Part shown: piece by piece, positions 1 through 11,100 of the stretch
Layout of the letters: each line of letters begins with the position of its first letter
Numbering within the stretch: position 1 is the first letter of the stretch
Program-made: the position numbers and the translations under genes
Source of the DNA: Solea solea
Taxonomy: Eukaryota > Chordata > Actinopteri > Pleuronectiformes > Soleidae
Assembly (NCBI RefSeq): GCF_958295425.1
Contig: NC_081137.1
Location: 14,026,454 to 14,090,453, forward strand
Reading direction: 5' to 3'
DNA: 64,000 nt
Notes under the pieces: generated by a model
The model's input: the letters and a program-made list of their open reading frames with translations, nothing else
Databases searched by the model: none
What the model was told of the DNA's origin: nothing

Positions 1-137
1 GCAACACAGAGAGATATGTGCCACCCCCGTCATGTGACCAGGATGTAAGTGAGGGCTTCATGTCTATAGACTGATAGAGAATGATAGATCATTGTGTTTT
101 TGAAATGGCTGCTTATAGCTAAATCATAAATACATTT

Positions 138-425
138 ACAGCTGCGACCAACGATTATTTTCATAATGGATTGATCTGTCGATGATCTTCTCGATGAATC
201 AAGTTTGGTCCAAAAAAATGTCAGAAAATGTCTTGACGACATCAAATGTCTTGTTTTGCCCACATGCCAGATTTATTCAGTTTTAATTATTTCATTGTTA
301 TACGGAGCAAAGAAAACTCACATAGAATATTCACATTTAAGAAGCTGGAAAAAAAAACACTCAAACCGATTAATCGTTTATCAAAATAGTTGACGATTAA
401 TTTAGAAATGAATAATCGATGTGTT
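138..425. repeat. Short fold-back DNA element, GGGCTGCAAC family, copy 1
   Basis: A diverged copy of a roughly 300-bp element that recurs in this window. It opens with a GCTGCGACCAACGATTATTTT-like end and closes with TTGACGATTAAT...ATAATCGAT. The interior has the shared 'TTTAAGAAGCTGAA' block (here on the complementary reading) and the GGTCCAAAA / TCAGAAA blocks seen in the other copies. No protein is encoded. The class is not assigned. Confidence 0.6.
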
Positions 426-1160
426 ATTAATAGCTAAGTTGATGTAAAAGACTGTGTCAGACTGATATCGGTATCGGTTGAAATTCAAGTTTATGATATC
501 AGTATCAGCATTTAAGAAAAGGTTGTATATAAGTCGTGAGAGCAGTAAAACATGCTCACAAGCAAATAAAATTACTGCGCAAAAAATCTTTCAGAGGAAG
601 AATAATGTGATATGCATATATCTATATCATATGGTTGAAATGGCCTGCTGCCAACTAGTGGTTGGAGGCTTAAATACAATACAAAACCACTGTCAGAAAA
701 CCACTTGCAAGAATATTTGCATATCAAAACGCTTTAAAGAACAGTATCACACCATTAACTACTATCTTAATATTTGTTTTTTCTTAAACCCACTAAAAGA
801 AGCACAATTTTTGCAATGTTTGCCATTTGCAGATCAGTTCTAAAAAGAAGTTTAAAAACAACAACAACAAAAACAGCTAAGTAATTAAACTGGTTCAGTT
901 GTTTATTTCAAGTTCAGTATCACCGCACTTAGTGCATCAATTTGAATGCAAAAGTGCAAATTAATACTAGGCCACTTTTGTGACTTTACTACCGTCTAAG
1001 GTTAAGAAAAAGTGATACTAAATTATAAATAATGCAATTTATAGTGTTGTATACCGGCTACTTAGAGGTGGCCCCCCAAATCTAATTCTGCTTAGGGCCA
1101 CATAAAGGCATGGGCCAGCCCTGCTTAGAGCCAATGAAGGGAAGCTAACACAAGAGTAAT
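426..1160. other. Non-coding stretch, no gene seen
   Basis: AT-rich sequence with a short run of GATATCGGTATCGGTT type near 465-480, which resembles an end of another fish interspersed repeat. The one open frame here (478-843, plus) has low-complexity composition, no splice-site logic and no family resemblance, so I do not call it a gene. Confidence 0.5.
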
Positions 1161-1164
1161 CTGG

Positions 1165-1204
<40 letters not shown>

Positions 1205-1231
1205 AATTTTCTTTCTTTCTTTCTTTCTTTC
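1165..1231. repeat. (TTTC)n microsatellite
   Basis: About 16 tandem TTTC units with one interruption (TTAATTTTC). Read on the minus strand it gives a lysine/arginine/glutamate-rich open frame, which is an artefact of the repeat. Confidence 0.95.
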
Positions 1232-1559
1232 GTTTGAATCTGCATTTTAGACCAATTGTAATTTTGGGACATACATGATAGAGACTTCATTCAAAACTAC
1301 ACAGATTAGGTTTTTTCTCTGGTCTACAACATTCCAGTTTGATCATCTTACCATGAGCAGCAGAGTTAAGCCGATCACGTCCATAGTCACATCGGTCACA
1401 GAAGTCATATCCGTCAGGCTTCCATGTCATTAAACAGCGACCTGCACAGTAATAAAGCCAGACCCGGAGCAGCCAAACACAACACGGACACGCTGTGGCA
1501 ACATTAACATTCCGCCGTGTACACATCAGACTTGAAGGGGGAGAAACATCGATAGGATC

Positions 1560-2745
1560 CCATTAGTTAAGTGCGCCCTTAGGATACCCGAAATTTGATC
1601 AGCGAAAGACCCTCTTCTCCTCCCAGACCCCAACCACCAGGCGTTACGGTGAAAGAGAAGCCAGAGCTGCTCTCATCCTCCTCTGAAACTACTCCTCCTC
1701 CTCCTTCACCTCCTCAGTGGTCGAGGTTGTGCGGCAGGATCAGTAGGACGAGCCCGGTGACGTCAACCCTTTTGTTATCACCTTTAACACTTGCCTCTGC
1801 AGGTGCGAGAGGCGCGGCCACAACATCTGGCTGACACTAAATTTGGATCCACGCATGCACACACACACACACGCACATTCACGCAGGTCCCGATAAGTGC
1901 GTGAGTGATGGTGGTACTAGCAGAAGGGGGGGGGGGGGACAACTTAGTGACAGCTACACTGTGAAAGCCAGGAATAGACTGAGATAACCAACTTCAGCCA
2001 CAGTCACTGTTGGAGCTCACTGTGTCTCACCATCACATTAACAGAATACATGTGATGACGAGGAGGCTAACGCAGAGACACACAATCAACACCGGTGTGT
2101 TGTCACGTTGCAATAAACTACTAGCTAAAGCAGCTCAGACACACAAGAGCAGTTTCATTCAGTAAACTGCAGCTTGTAACAGTAACATTCAGCTCATTCA
2201 GTGTCCGAATAAAACGCGAGACTCCCGGGAGCCAGCGAAGACTCTCAGCAGGTCCACGGACACTTAGAGAGGAGCGGTGAACCTGCGTGTCCCCACAGAG
2301 CAGCTGACTGACTGACTGACTGACTGACCGGGCTGCTGGCTACAGCTAACCTAACCTAGCCAAGCCAGTCTGAAACATACACAGTCCCATTGTTGCCTTC
2401 TCAACCTTTCCTGACATTTTGTGCCTCACTTTCAGTGGATGTCACGCAGTAGCGGGCGACAGGCGACTTGTAAACATGCGACTACTTACTCTCCGTTCAC
2501 CTCTGCGAAAAGCATCGTTTAGTGCGTCGCCATGGTTTTTTAAAAAACGGACAGATTTTCCTCCCGTTGCCCTGCGCTGCCGAATCACTGCTGCTGCTGT
2601 CTGCGGCAGCAACTTTCGGCGCATGCGCAATACCCGTGACTGGTCCAGACTGTGCTGTGTGCTGCACAGAGCAGACGAGGGATTTAAAGGTACAGTCAGC
2701 GCGAAATCTGATTGGACATTTACATGAGTGGGAGGGGACATTAAC
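1560..2745 (-). promoter_or_regulatory. CpG-rich promoter block, probably firing leftward (fam222b candidate)
   Basis: This block is clearly richer in GC and CpG than its AT-rich surroundings. Read on the minus strand from the right it holds a CCAAT box (CCAATCAG, near 2710), then the NRF1-type palindrome TGCGCATGCGC (near 2620-2630), then ATGGCGACGCACTAA (a four-codon frame) near 2530, and a possible 5' splice donor (CAGAGGTGAAC) near 2502. That order suggests a non-coding first exon of a gene running off the left edge. In vertebrates FAM222B lies head-to-head with ERAL1, so it is the natural candidate, but no fam222b coding exon is present here. The open frames inside the block overlap on both strands and look like nothing known. 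Confidence 0.45.
2304..2328. repeat. (GACT)n microsatellite
   Basis: Six tandem GACT units inside the CpG-rich block. Confidence 0.9.
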
Positions 2746-2749
2746 CAAA

Positions 2750-5700
2750 TAATAATAATACTAATAACAACAATTATTAGTATTAGTATTATTGCTGATA
2801 TTGCTTCTACTCATAACAATAAATATTAGATTTTTAGCAGAGGTTGTCAATTTTTTTTTTATCTCAGCCTTGGTCCCCCATGACAGGGGCCTCTAACTCA
2901 AATGACCTGGGGGCCACTGAGCATCTATTCTGCTCAGGAGGGTGCTGGTGAAGTGAAACATAAAACAACATTTTAGAGAATTTCAGATAATTTCAAAATA
3001 AAACGGTTTGTTTTGATATGAAACAACATGTATATAGTTCACAGTAAATATTTATGTATCACGCAAAATAAATCTATTAATGAAAGAAATATGTACAGAA
3101 ATAACACACTTGATATTGAATGGAGGGCCAATCTGACCTAAGATAAATATTAAAATTTTACTAGACCTTTGTACAAAAAAGTGGATTTAAAGCTAAACTC
3201 TTGTATGACTATTGTGTGTAAGACAGTGGGATGTGAAATTAGTGGATCAAACAATGTTAATTTGTTAATATGATAGGAGCAGTGCATGTTAAAGTTTTGA
3301 AGCAGCAGGTAACATAATGTAACAATGCAAGTACACAAAAATAGTGAAATATCCACAATACAAGAATAAAAAGGAGGGTACATCAACTAAAATGTCCTAT
3401 AATGCCCTTGTTTTCCTACAACCACGGTTTTAGATGAGTCCCAAAAGTGCATTAACATCAATTTATTGATTTCTTGTCCAAAATGTGGTTTGGCTATGTG
3501 GCACCTCACAGTCTGGTGTGCTCTGGTGTTCTTTTAATTCATGAAAATTAATATGAAATGACTTTCTAGTGTACTGATTCATAGCCATACCATGACAAAG
3601 TGCTTTACAATGGACATAAAATATACCATCAAACTACCTATAAAACTGTCATTTGGTTCAACAAGGTCCAGGGAAGCTATTAAAAAGCATCAATTTGACA
3701 AGTGAGATAATAATAATGATAATAATTTATGAGGTGGTGGTGATTCACCTGGATTTGATCATTTGTGGGAAAAGTAAACCCAAGGACCTACATTTAGCAT
3801 CAAATACTAGTCTCTTTTTTTAAATACAAATGTATACGTGATTATCTTTACAAGGGGAATTGTGTACTCTTTTCTACTCTATTTTTTTGTGGCAGGTGAA
3901 ATTAACAGAATGCAGTTAACATGACTGAATCATGTTAAATCAGGGCAAGGTGCAGAGCTTCACCACGATCAGCCACAAAAATGTGCGGCAATGACGTCAC
4001 GGTTCTCCAACACACTCCATTTGTCATTTGATAATGATAGTATTTGACAACTTCCATTTATCTCTGGGAAAAACTGCTTTCATGTGGGCAGTGTGTGATA
4101 CTCATTTGATACACTGGCTAAAGATTTGCCTTGAGTTGTTCTACACTTAGATTTTGTGTCATTGAGCTGAGGTCTTTCATTGTATTATGCATCTTGCGGG
4201 GAAGATTAAATTCAGTGTGAAGTCTCCGTGGTCAATAGTGTCACATGCTTTGTGATTTGATAAAAAGCTTCTATTTGTGCAGCCTGATGTGTGTGTGTGT
4301 AGCCCTCTAATCAAAGACTTATATTTCTGTGACAACTGAAATAAATGACTCCATTACAATCGCCCACCTGCCCTCTCCACAGTATTGATACTGTTTTATT
4401 GCCAGCGCGAGACAGATGGACGACATCAGAGACGATGGCTGAGTTTTGAAAGATGCTTGAGAATGTGTGGACCTGTAATGTCATGTCAGGTTAGAATACT
4501 AAGAAAGAAAAGATCATTTGGGGGGGTGGGGAGAAAATGACACACATTAACTCTGCAAACACTTGTGAGACACAGCGCTGTGGAGGATAAGTCCACAGCC
4601 TGGGTTTCAGTGTGGACCGAGGCCTATTGTAATATACTCCAGCCAATTTAAGGCTGCAAGCTTCACTTCCCCTATCAGCAAGTGAAAGAGCAGAGAATTT
4701 GCTCTGAAAGCCCAATCACACACAACGCTCCGAGTTCAGCAGGTGGGGAAGTAGCAGCAGCAGGCTCCATCAGGCAATAATACAAAGTTAATGATGCAGA
4801 ATGGTGTCTTTCTCCATACCAAAGAAGACATCAATACAGGATGTTTGAGAACGCTGTTCCTAATTACGCTTTTTAAATTCACCACTGACGTGATTGATGA
4901 TTTCAAAGGGAGGCATTATTGATCCACTTCACAGACAAGTCCCATCGATTGCAAGTCTAGAATGAATAAAGTTTTTTTTTTCCGCTTTATCTCCCCCAGT
5001 GAGAGAAAGATTGTACAATCAGAGCATCAGTGTGACCTATATGGGTAGTTTGGGAGCTAAATCACCTCCTTTAAAAAGCGGTCTGAACAAGAACTGAGAA
5101 GTGATTGCAGAAATGAGGGACCTTGGGGGACCTTCAAAACATCAAACCTCAAACCCTCCCTCATTTCTCAGATGTGGAAATTTCCTCCGTCCCTTCATTA
5201 ATCTGTGGGATCTTTTTACAAATAACCTACCTGTGTTGAGACTCCTCAGTGTGACAAAAAAGTTGATGCAGTTTTATTGACAGCCAGCCAGCTGTGCAGC
5301 ATCACGCCTCTCACTGCAATCAGCGGTGAAGGAGTGATGGATGCTCTGACGCGCTGACAGATTGTTTTTCCCCCACCTCTGCTCCCTGTTGACATGCCCC
5401 CTCATTGCTTGTGCTTCTTATTGCTTGGACTGTGTTGTTCCTCATGAGCAGTGAGGTTGTCTTATTAGTGCAGAAGCTGTCAATAATTGCATGTCTGACT
5501 CCAGGTAGTGTTAATTAACAAATCAACAACGGGACGGAAACTCTGACATCAGCTGCAGAAAATAAGACATTTGCATATTATATTCAGGGGGATTTGACTT
5601 TTTCCCCACCATTAATGCTCTGTTTGAATCACACGAAACAAGACTGATTATGAAACAGCCAGCACACAGTGACAGGTCTTCCATGACACTACACGTTGAA

Positions 5701-7560
5701 TCTCATTGGCAAGTGCTCTTCAGATGGCAAAGTGGGCACCAGTTTTTGTCTTTTTCTCCAGCAGAGCGAGTGCGTGAGTGAGTGAGTGAGAGAGCTCTTT
5801 CTGAAGGCCAAAGTTAATGCAGTCGTCGAAAAAAAAACAAAAAAAAAAAACTCTGATACACTCCCACGTGAAATGGCCATGTGAGGAAAGCCCGGAGGGA
5901 GAGAGGGCCTTGAATGAATTTGAGATGGAGCGAGTGGGAGGGAGGCAGATAAAGAGAAAGTTCAAACATTACTGATCCTAAAATATCCTTTTGCTTTCTG
6001 GTTCAATTAGAATGAGGCAGTAAGTGTCTGCTGAAAGCTCCATTTTTTTGTTGCCCCTTTCCACCGCTGCTAAGCTTTTAGAGTTAGATGATGACAGATT
6101 GTGAGCTACCTGATATCCTTCATCATCCTCCCCAGTGGAGGTGTTTGTTCCGCCCTGAGCAAGTCCTCGAGGACTAACAAACAGCCGGCGCGTTTGATGG
6201 ACTACAGGGAGACATCTGCTCTGCCCGGCTTTGCGACGCAGAATGAAAACAACACATTACAGTAGATCAATCAATATGCAAACTGTGTCCTTTTGGTCTG
6301 ATGATTAACCTGACTGACTTTGTGCTTATCGAGTCATACGAACATGTGACTGCGAGTCAGAGAACAGTTACGGGGTGTGACTGTGAGAGAATGTGGGGGT
6401 TTCTGTGGCTTCTGGATGTTCAGTATATCCTGAACAGCATTGTCACAACAGTGTTTCAAGCACCCTCAGGGATGAGCTCTGTTCGTGTGTACTCAAGGGA
6501 CAAGAGGGGGGGGACACAAAAAAAAGTCTGCACAGTGCAATCTGATTTGTGGTTATTGGCCGACCATCTCACACACAATAATCTGGAGAACATCGCTCCG
6601 GCCAAAAGATCCTTTGAGTGCTTTCATTTATTTTAAACTGTTGGCAGGTGTGTTTGTGCTTTGTGACGAGCTGATGAATTGTGACTGACTTACCTGCTGT
6701 CATTCCCAAACTGGAAAAACCTGTAGATTAAAGACGGTTTAGCGGCAAAATGATGCACGGCTGCAATTTCACACGTAGCTATTTTATAAATGGACATTAT
6801 TATCCCTGACATTATTTCACAAAATGCTTTCACAACCTGAAGTGCAGCCTTTGTCACTCAAGTGATTTCCCTCTCCCTGCAAGTGTCCTTTAAACTGAAT
6901 TATCTTCTTTATCGCTCGCTCTCTGTAGCTTCTATTTTGTTCCTCTGTGCTTTGGTCTCATGCAATCATTTTGTGGTCTGTGCTCTCTGATAGAGTGAGT
7001 GAGGCTGAATCTTGTTTTAGTGAACACTATACAGTATGCTCCAGAGCAAATATGGCAATTAACTATAATGACAAGACTTAAAAAGTGCTAGACAAGCACA
7101 TTGTGTCACATATTCAAAACAATGCATATGTGAGAATTGGTGGTGGGGGAATAAACAAGGTGTAACGGAAAAAATAAGATAAAACAATTGTTCTCAATGA
7201 ATTAAATGTTATTAAAAGCATTAAAAAAGGAATACTTTAAGATTTAAAACATTCATTGAGTATCATTTCTATTATCATAACAGAGTACTTGTCAAACAGA
7301 GAAAATAACAATTGGTGCATTGGGAAATGTACATGAAGAAATAAAATGTTCTGTTGTTTCAGGCTGTTCAGTCACAAATTGCTCTATAGTAGACCTATTT
7401 GTAGTAGTCAGCTATAGACTTTTCACAGTCGCAGATTTATTCCCAATGAAAGATAATACACTCTCTAATCATCCTCCTCTTCCTCACATATACTTCACTC
7501 ACTGGTATAGCAAAATTAGACTTTTTTCTGTTGTTATTTGTTCCAATTTCTATGCAACTC
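2750..7560. other. Long non-coding interval, no gene seen
   Basis: About 4.8 kb without a convincing exon on either strand. The beginning (2830-2960) contains 'GGGGCCTCTAACTCAAATGACCTGGGGGCCAC', a form common in fish interspersed repeats. The part from about 4.2 to 6.3 kb has balanced base composition and no recognisable transposon ends, so it could hold conserved non-coding elements, but that cannot be judged from one sequence. The open frames at 5689-5965 (minus) and 6301-6688 (plus) have no family resemblance. Confidence 0.5.
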
Positions 7561-7571
7561 CGGTCAAATTT

Positions 7572-7678
7572 CCTCAGCTCCACTGTGATCACATAGCCTG
7601 GTTTATACAGTTGAACCGTATTTCAGATGTTCCTTCAAGTACCACCAAAGGAAGCTCACAAACCATGGATTTGGACTA
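7572..7678. repeat. Interspersed repeat fragment, shared with 52640-52760
   Basis: The segment 'CCTCAGCTCCACT...CCTGGT.TATACAGT.GAAC.GTATTTC...AAGTACCA....AGGAAGCTC' occurs here and again near 52.65 kb with moderate divergence over about 110 bp. Two copies in unrelated places mark a dispersed repeat. The class is unknown. Confidence 0.6.
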
Positions 7679-7939
7679 AATCTACATTTAATAAGGCATA
7701 CTTTGTTGAATTTGTGTCTCTGCAATACTATGTGTGTGAAACCCTGTTCCCTTTGTCCTGCTGTTATAGCAGCAACACACGTCTTATATAAAAGGACATC
7801 ATACACCCCCACTTCAAAAAACCTGAACTATACCTTTAATAGTAAAACAGTGAAGCTAAATCTACTGGTGCTGACTTGTCAGTCCAAGCAGGAGCAGTGA
7901 AGAAATGCTGACAAATTCAACTCATGTCAGAAACCTCGA

Positions 7940-8177
7940 CCTCTGCTTCTTTGGACGCTAGGGGGCGGTGTAGTCTCCACACATACCTGTGAGTATGAGG
8001 AAGTACCCTCTACAGAGCGGAAGTCCTCACTTCTTGGTTTAAGCAAGATGGTGTCGCCCTGTAAGCAATGCGAGTGTAAACCATGGATGTAAACACGGAG
8101 CCTCACCTTTAAAAACCCACGAGTTAAACTCAGTTCCCGCGGCAGGAGGTGAACAGATACACGGTTATCAGAGCGCC
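7940..8177 (+). promoter_or_regulatory. eral1: eral1 promoter and 5' UTR region
   Basis: The bases just upstream of the eral1 start become CpG-richer. They include CTAGGGGGCGGTG near 7969 (CTCF- or GC-box-like) and CAAGATGGTGTCGCC near 8045, which resembles the YY1 element found just downstream of start sites in many housekeeping and mitochondrial-protein genes. The exact transcription start cannot be placed. The role is inferred from position and motifs only. Confidence 0.45.
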
Positions 8178-11100
8178 ATGGCTCTCAGAGTGTGCGCTCG
8201 CGTTGTCAGAGAAGCCTCGGTCCTCTCCGCGCGACATGGAAATGCGTCATGGGTCCTCACAGCGGGTCAGTGTCTGTCAGTGTGTGTGTGTGTGTGTGTG
8301 TGTGTTTAACATGTTATTATTGAACACGTTAAGCGAGAAAACGACAATATCATTGACTCTGCTCCTCTGACCCTTCTTAAACGAGTCTTCTTTGAACGTC
8401 AGTGTCGTCATGTGTTAGCACCTGATATACAGTAAATCAGTGTTGCTGTGTGTTTTGGCCCAAATCCGGATCTGAAGCATGAAAAACAAATGCTTTTAAT
8501 AGTGCCAGCTGGACATGTGAAAGTTGAAGAAACCAGTTAATCTGTAATCGTCTCTGTGGACACAAGACTTCACAAACAGTCAATACTTCTGTGCAACGTT
8601 TTGTATATTGAAATTGAAGAAAGTGATATCACAGTGTATATTGTGACTGAATTATTGTTCAACTCTAAAAAATCTCTTTCCTTCACCATGTTGATGTTGG
8701 GATGATGTGTTTGAGGGCATTGAAACTGTGGGGAAACTGAGTGGTTTAGGCTCAACCTCACGGTGTGATTTTTATTTAGTCTTTTGGTTGAATATGTCAA
8801 ATTTACACCTGTAATTGCAATTGTAATTGTAAAGTCACCAGACTGACAGGGAACCACACCAGCAAGAAAATACTAACTACTCATGGAAGTACATGTGGCT
8901 TAGTGGTTAGGACTGTTGCCACACAGCAAGAAGGCGCTGGATTCAAATCCTGGTCTGTGGAATTTGTATATTCTCCCCGTTTCCTCCCACCATCAAAAAA
9001 ATATCTATGATTCCTTATTGTGGCGATTAATTAATCATCTCATACGATCTGACAAATATACATCAATTTTTCTCAATATTGCAAGTCAGTCTGCAGTGTT
9101 GGTGACATTTTAATTCTGTCCCGCTTTGTACATCACTCACAATACCTGTCGTCATCCAGTCAGTGTTTATTGGATGTTTGGATTGTATCCATCTTCACTC
9201 TTCTTGCTACTAATAATGTATTCAATAAATATTTGTTTTGTGCCAATAAAAGAGCTGCAATGTTGTCCATGTAGATCTGTTCTGTTTCACTTGTATTACC
9301 CCACATCAGTGCAGCTGAATAACTGGAGACCCAGAAATACTGTATATGTAAATGGTCTGTAAGTTCATCACTCCCTCCAACACAGACCCCTCCCATCTTA
9401 CATATGTCTGTTAGGGCTCAAATTAATCATCAACTATTTTAATGATCAATCAACCAATTTGAGTGTTGGTTTTTTTTGGTGTTTTTTTTAATAGTTAAAC
9501 GAGTTTTCAAGAGTTTTCACCTTCTTAGATTGGAATATTTAGTCAAAATCAAAATGAGACTTTTGAGAACATCATTTTCGAGGTTCGGGCAAAATCAATC
9601 AACATTTTATGGACCAAACAAGTACTCGATTAATCGATTATGAAAATAATCATTAGTCACCTAATGTCTATACATTGTGGTTTAGGAGAAATAGAATATC
9701 AGATTAAATTACGCCAACACAAGTCTCTCTAATGTCATCTCACTGAGATTAACAGAGCTGTCAGAGCTGTCCGCCAGTGATAAAATCCTTGTTCACAATT
9801 TCAAATCTGATTTTGACAAATGTAGGCTGGGTATTCTTCTACATGTTCAGTCACTAGTATCTCCTTCACTGCCTTTGTTTCTGTGTTACCACCTCTAGCA
9901 GCGTCATTTACAAGAGTAACAGAACAGAGGCCTACATTTAAAACAGCTCTGTCATATTTACAGGGGTCTAAAACTCCACTGGGTAAAAGTATCATTGTAG
10001 GTTTTGTCTGCAACGCTTGAATAGACAGTGATTTTACTGTGATCAGTTTTATGACATGATACAGTACATTTTTTGACAACGGGGTGATATGAATGATTGA
10101 TTATAATACAATGTCAGTTTAACATTCAGATTAGCGTTATCAGTCAGTGATGTTGGAGCTGTGCGGGCAGTGAAGTGATGGATATGTTGATGTCTTTACA
10201 GGAAATGCCGCCTGCAGCAAAGGAGGGAGGAGGAATGGATTTATCTTCACTCCTGCTTGTTTCATTACATCAGAGGTGTTTCTCAACAGACTGACGAAAG
10301 GCAAAGCAGCAGAGGCAGATGGCAGCTTTTATCGCCTCCCAGCCTCAGTTCCGCCGGACAGCGGTAACCAGACCACTCACTACCTCAGAGATTTACATCC
10401 TTCAGCTCATCTCATCATTGCAGTCCAAAGCTGCAGACTTCTTTTTTTTTTTTTTTTTTAATTTATTTTAAATACTGCTGATATCATCCTTCTGACAATC
10501 TTGTGTTCTTGTTTCTGTTTTACTGCGGTCATATTCACTTTTACTGTCTGTCTAATGATTAATTGCACTTGTTTCTTTCAGGAGAGCACGTGTCTTTGTT
10601 GCTGAGACATCCAGATCAGCCTGACAAGCCAAAGCTTTTGAAAGTGGCTATAATTGGTGCCCCAAATGCTGGGAAGTCCACATTGTCCAACCAGCTCCTT
10701 GGCAGAAAGGTGTTTGTCTTTATTGCCTCATCTACTCTAAAATGATTTGTGTTACTCAACGACTGGGTGTGGCATTGTTAAAGGTCAGTTCTCATTTCTT
10801 TAAGGTGTTTGCTGTGTCCAAGAAAGTACACACCACACGGTCACGTGCACTTGGTGTCCTCACAGAAGATGATACACAGATTGTAAGAGTTTTTCTTTTT
10901 TTTTCCCTCTGATGCTTTTTTTTTTTTTTAATCAAAAGCCAAATGCTTAAATCAGTTCATATGTTTGTATTTATTTTAGATTTTGCTCGACACCCCTGGT
11001 CTCATTCCTCCATCAAAAGTTAAAAGGTGCCTTAGCTTTTTTACATTGTTGAATGCAGTCACTGTCTGAAGCATCTATACACTGTAATCATATGGTATGA

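Noticed and set aside
1039..1290. Lysine/arginine-rich minus-strand open frame
   Set aside because: It is a translation of the (TTTC)n microsatellite and its flank.
1287..1526. Cysteine-rich minus-strand open frame beside the CpG block
   Set aside because: No family resemblance, no supporting splice structure and no spacing typical of a zinc finger.
2419..2752. Four overlapping open frames on both strands in the CpG-rich block
   Set aside because: GC-rich sequence has few stops; mutual overlap and absence of conserved motifs argue for promoter DNA.
8890..8960. tRNA gene
   Set aside because: A- and B-box-like segments exist, but the arms do not pair into a cloverleaf and the following sequence is SINE-like.
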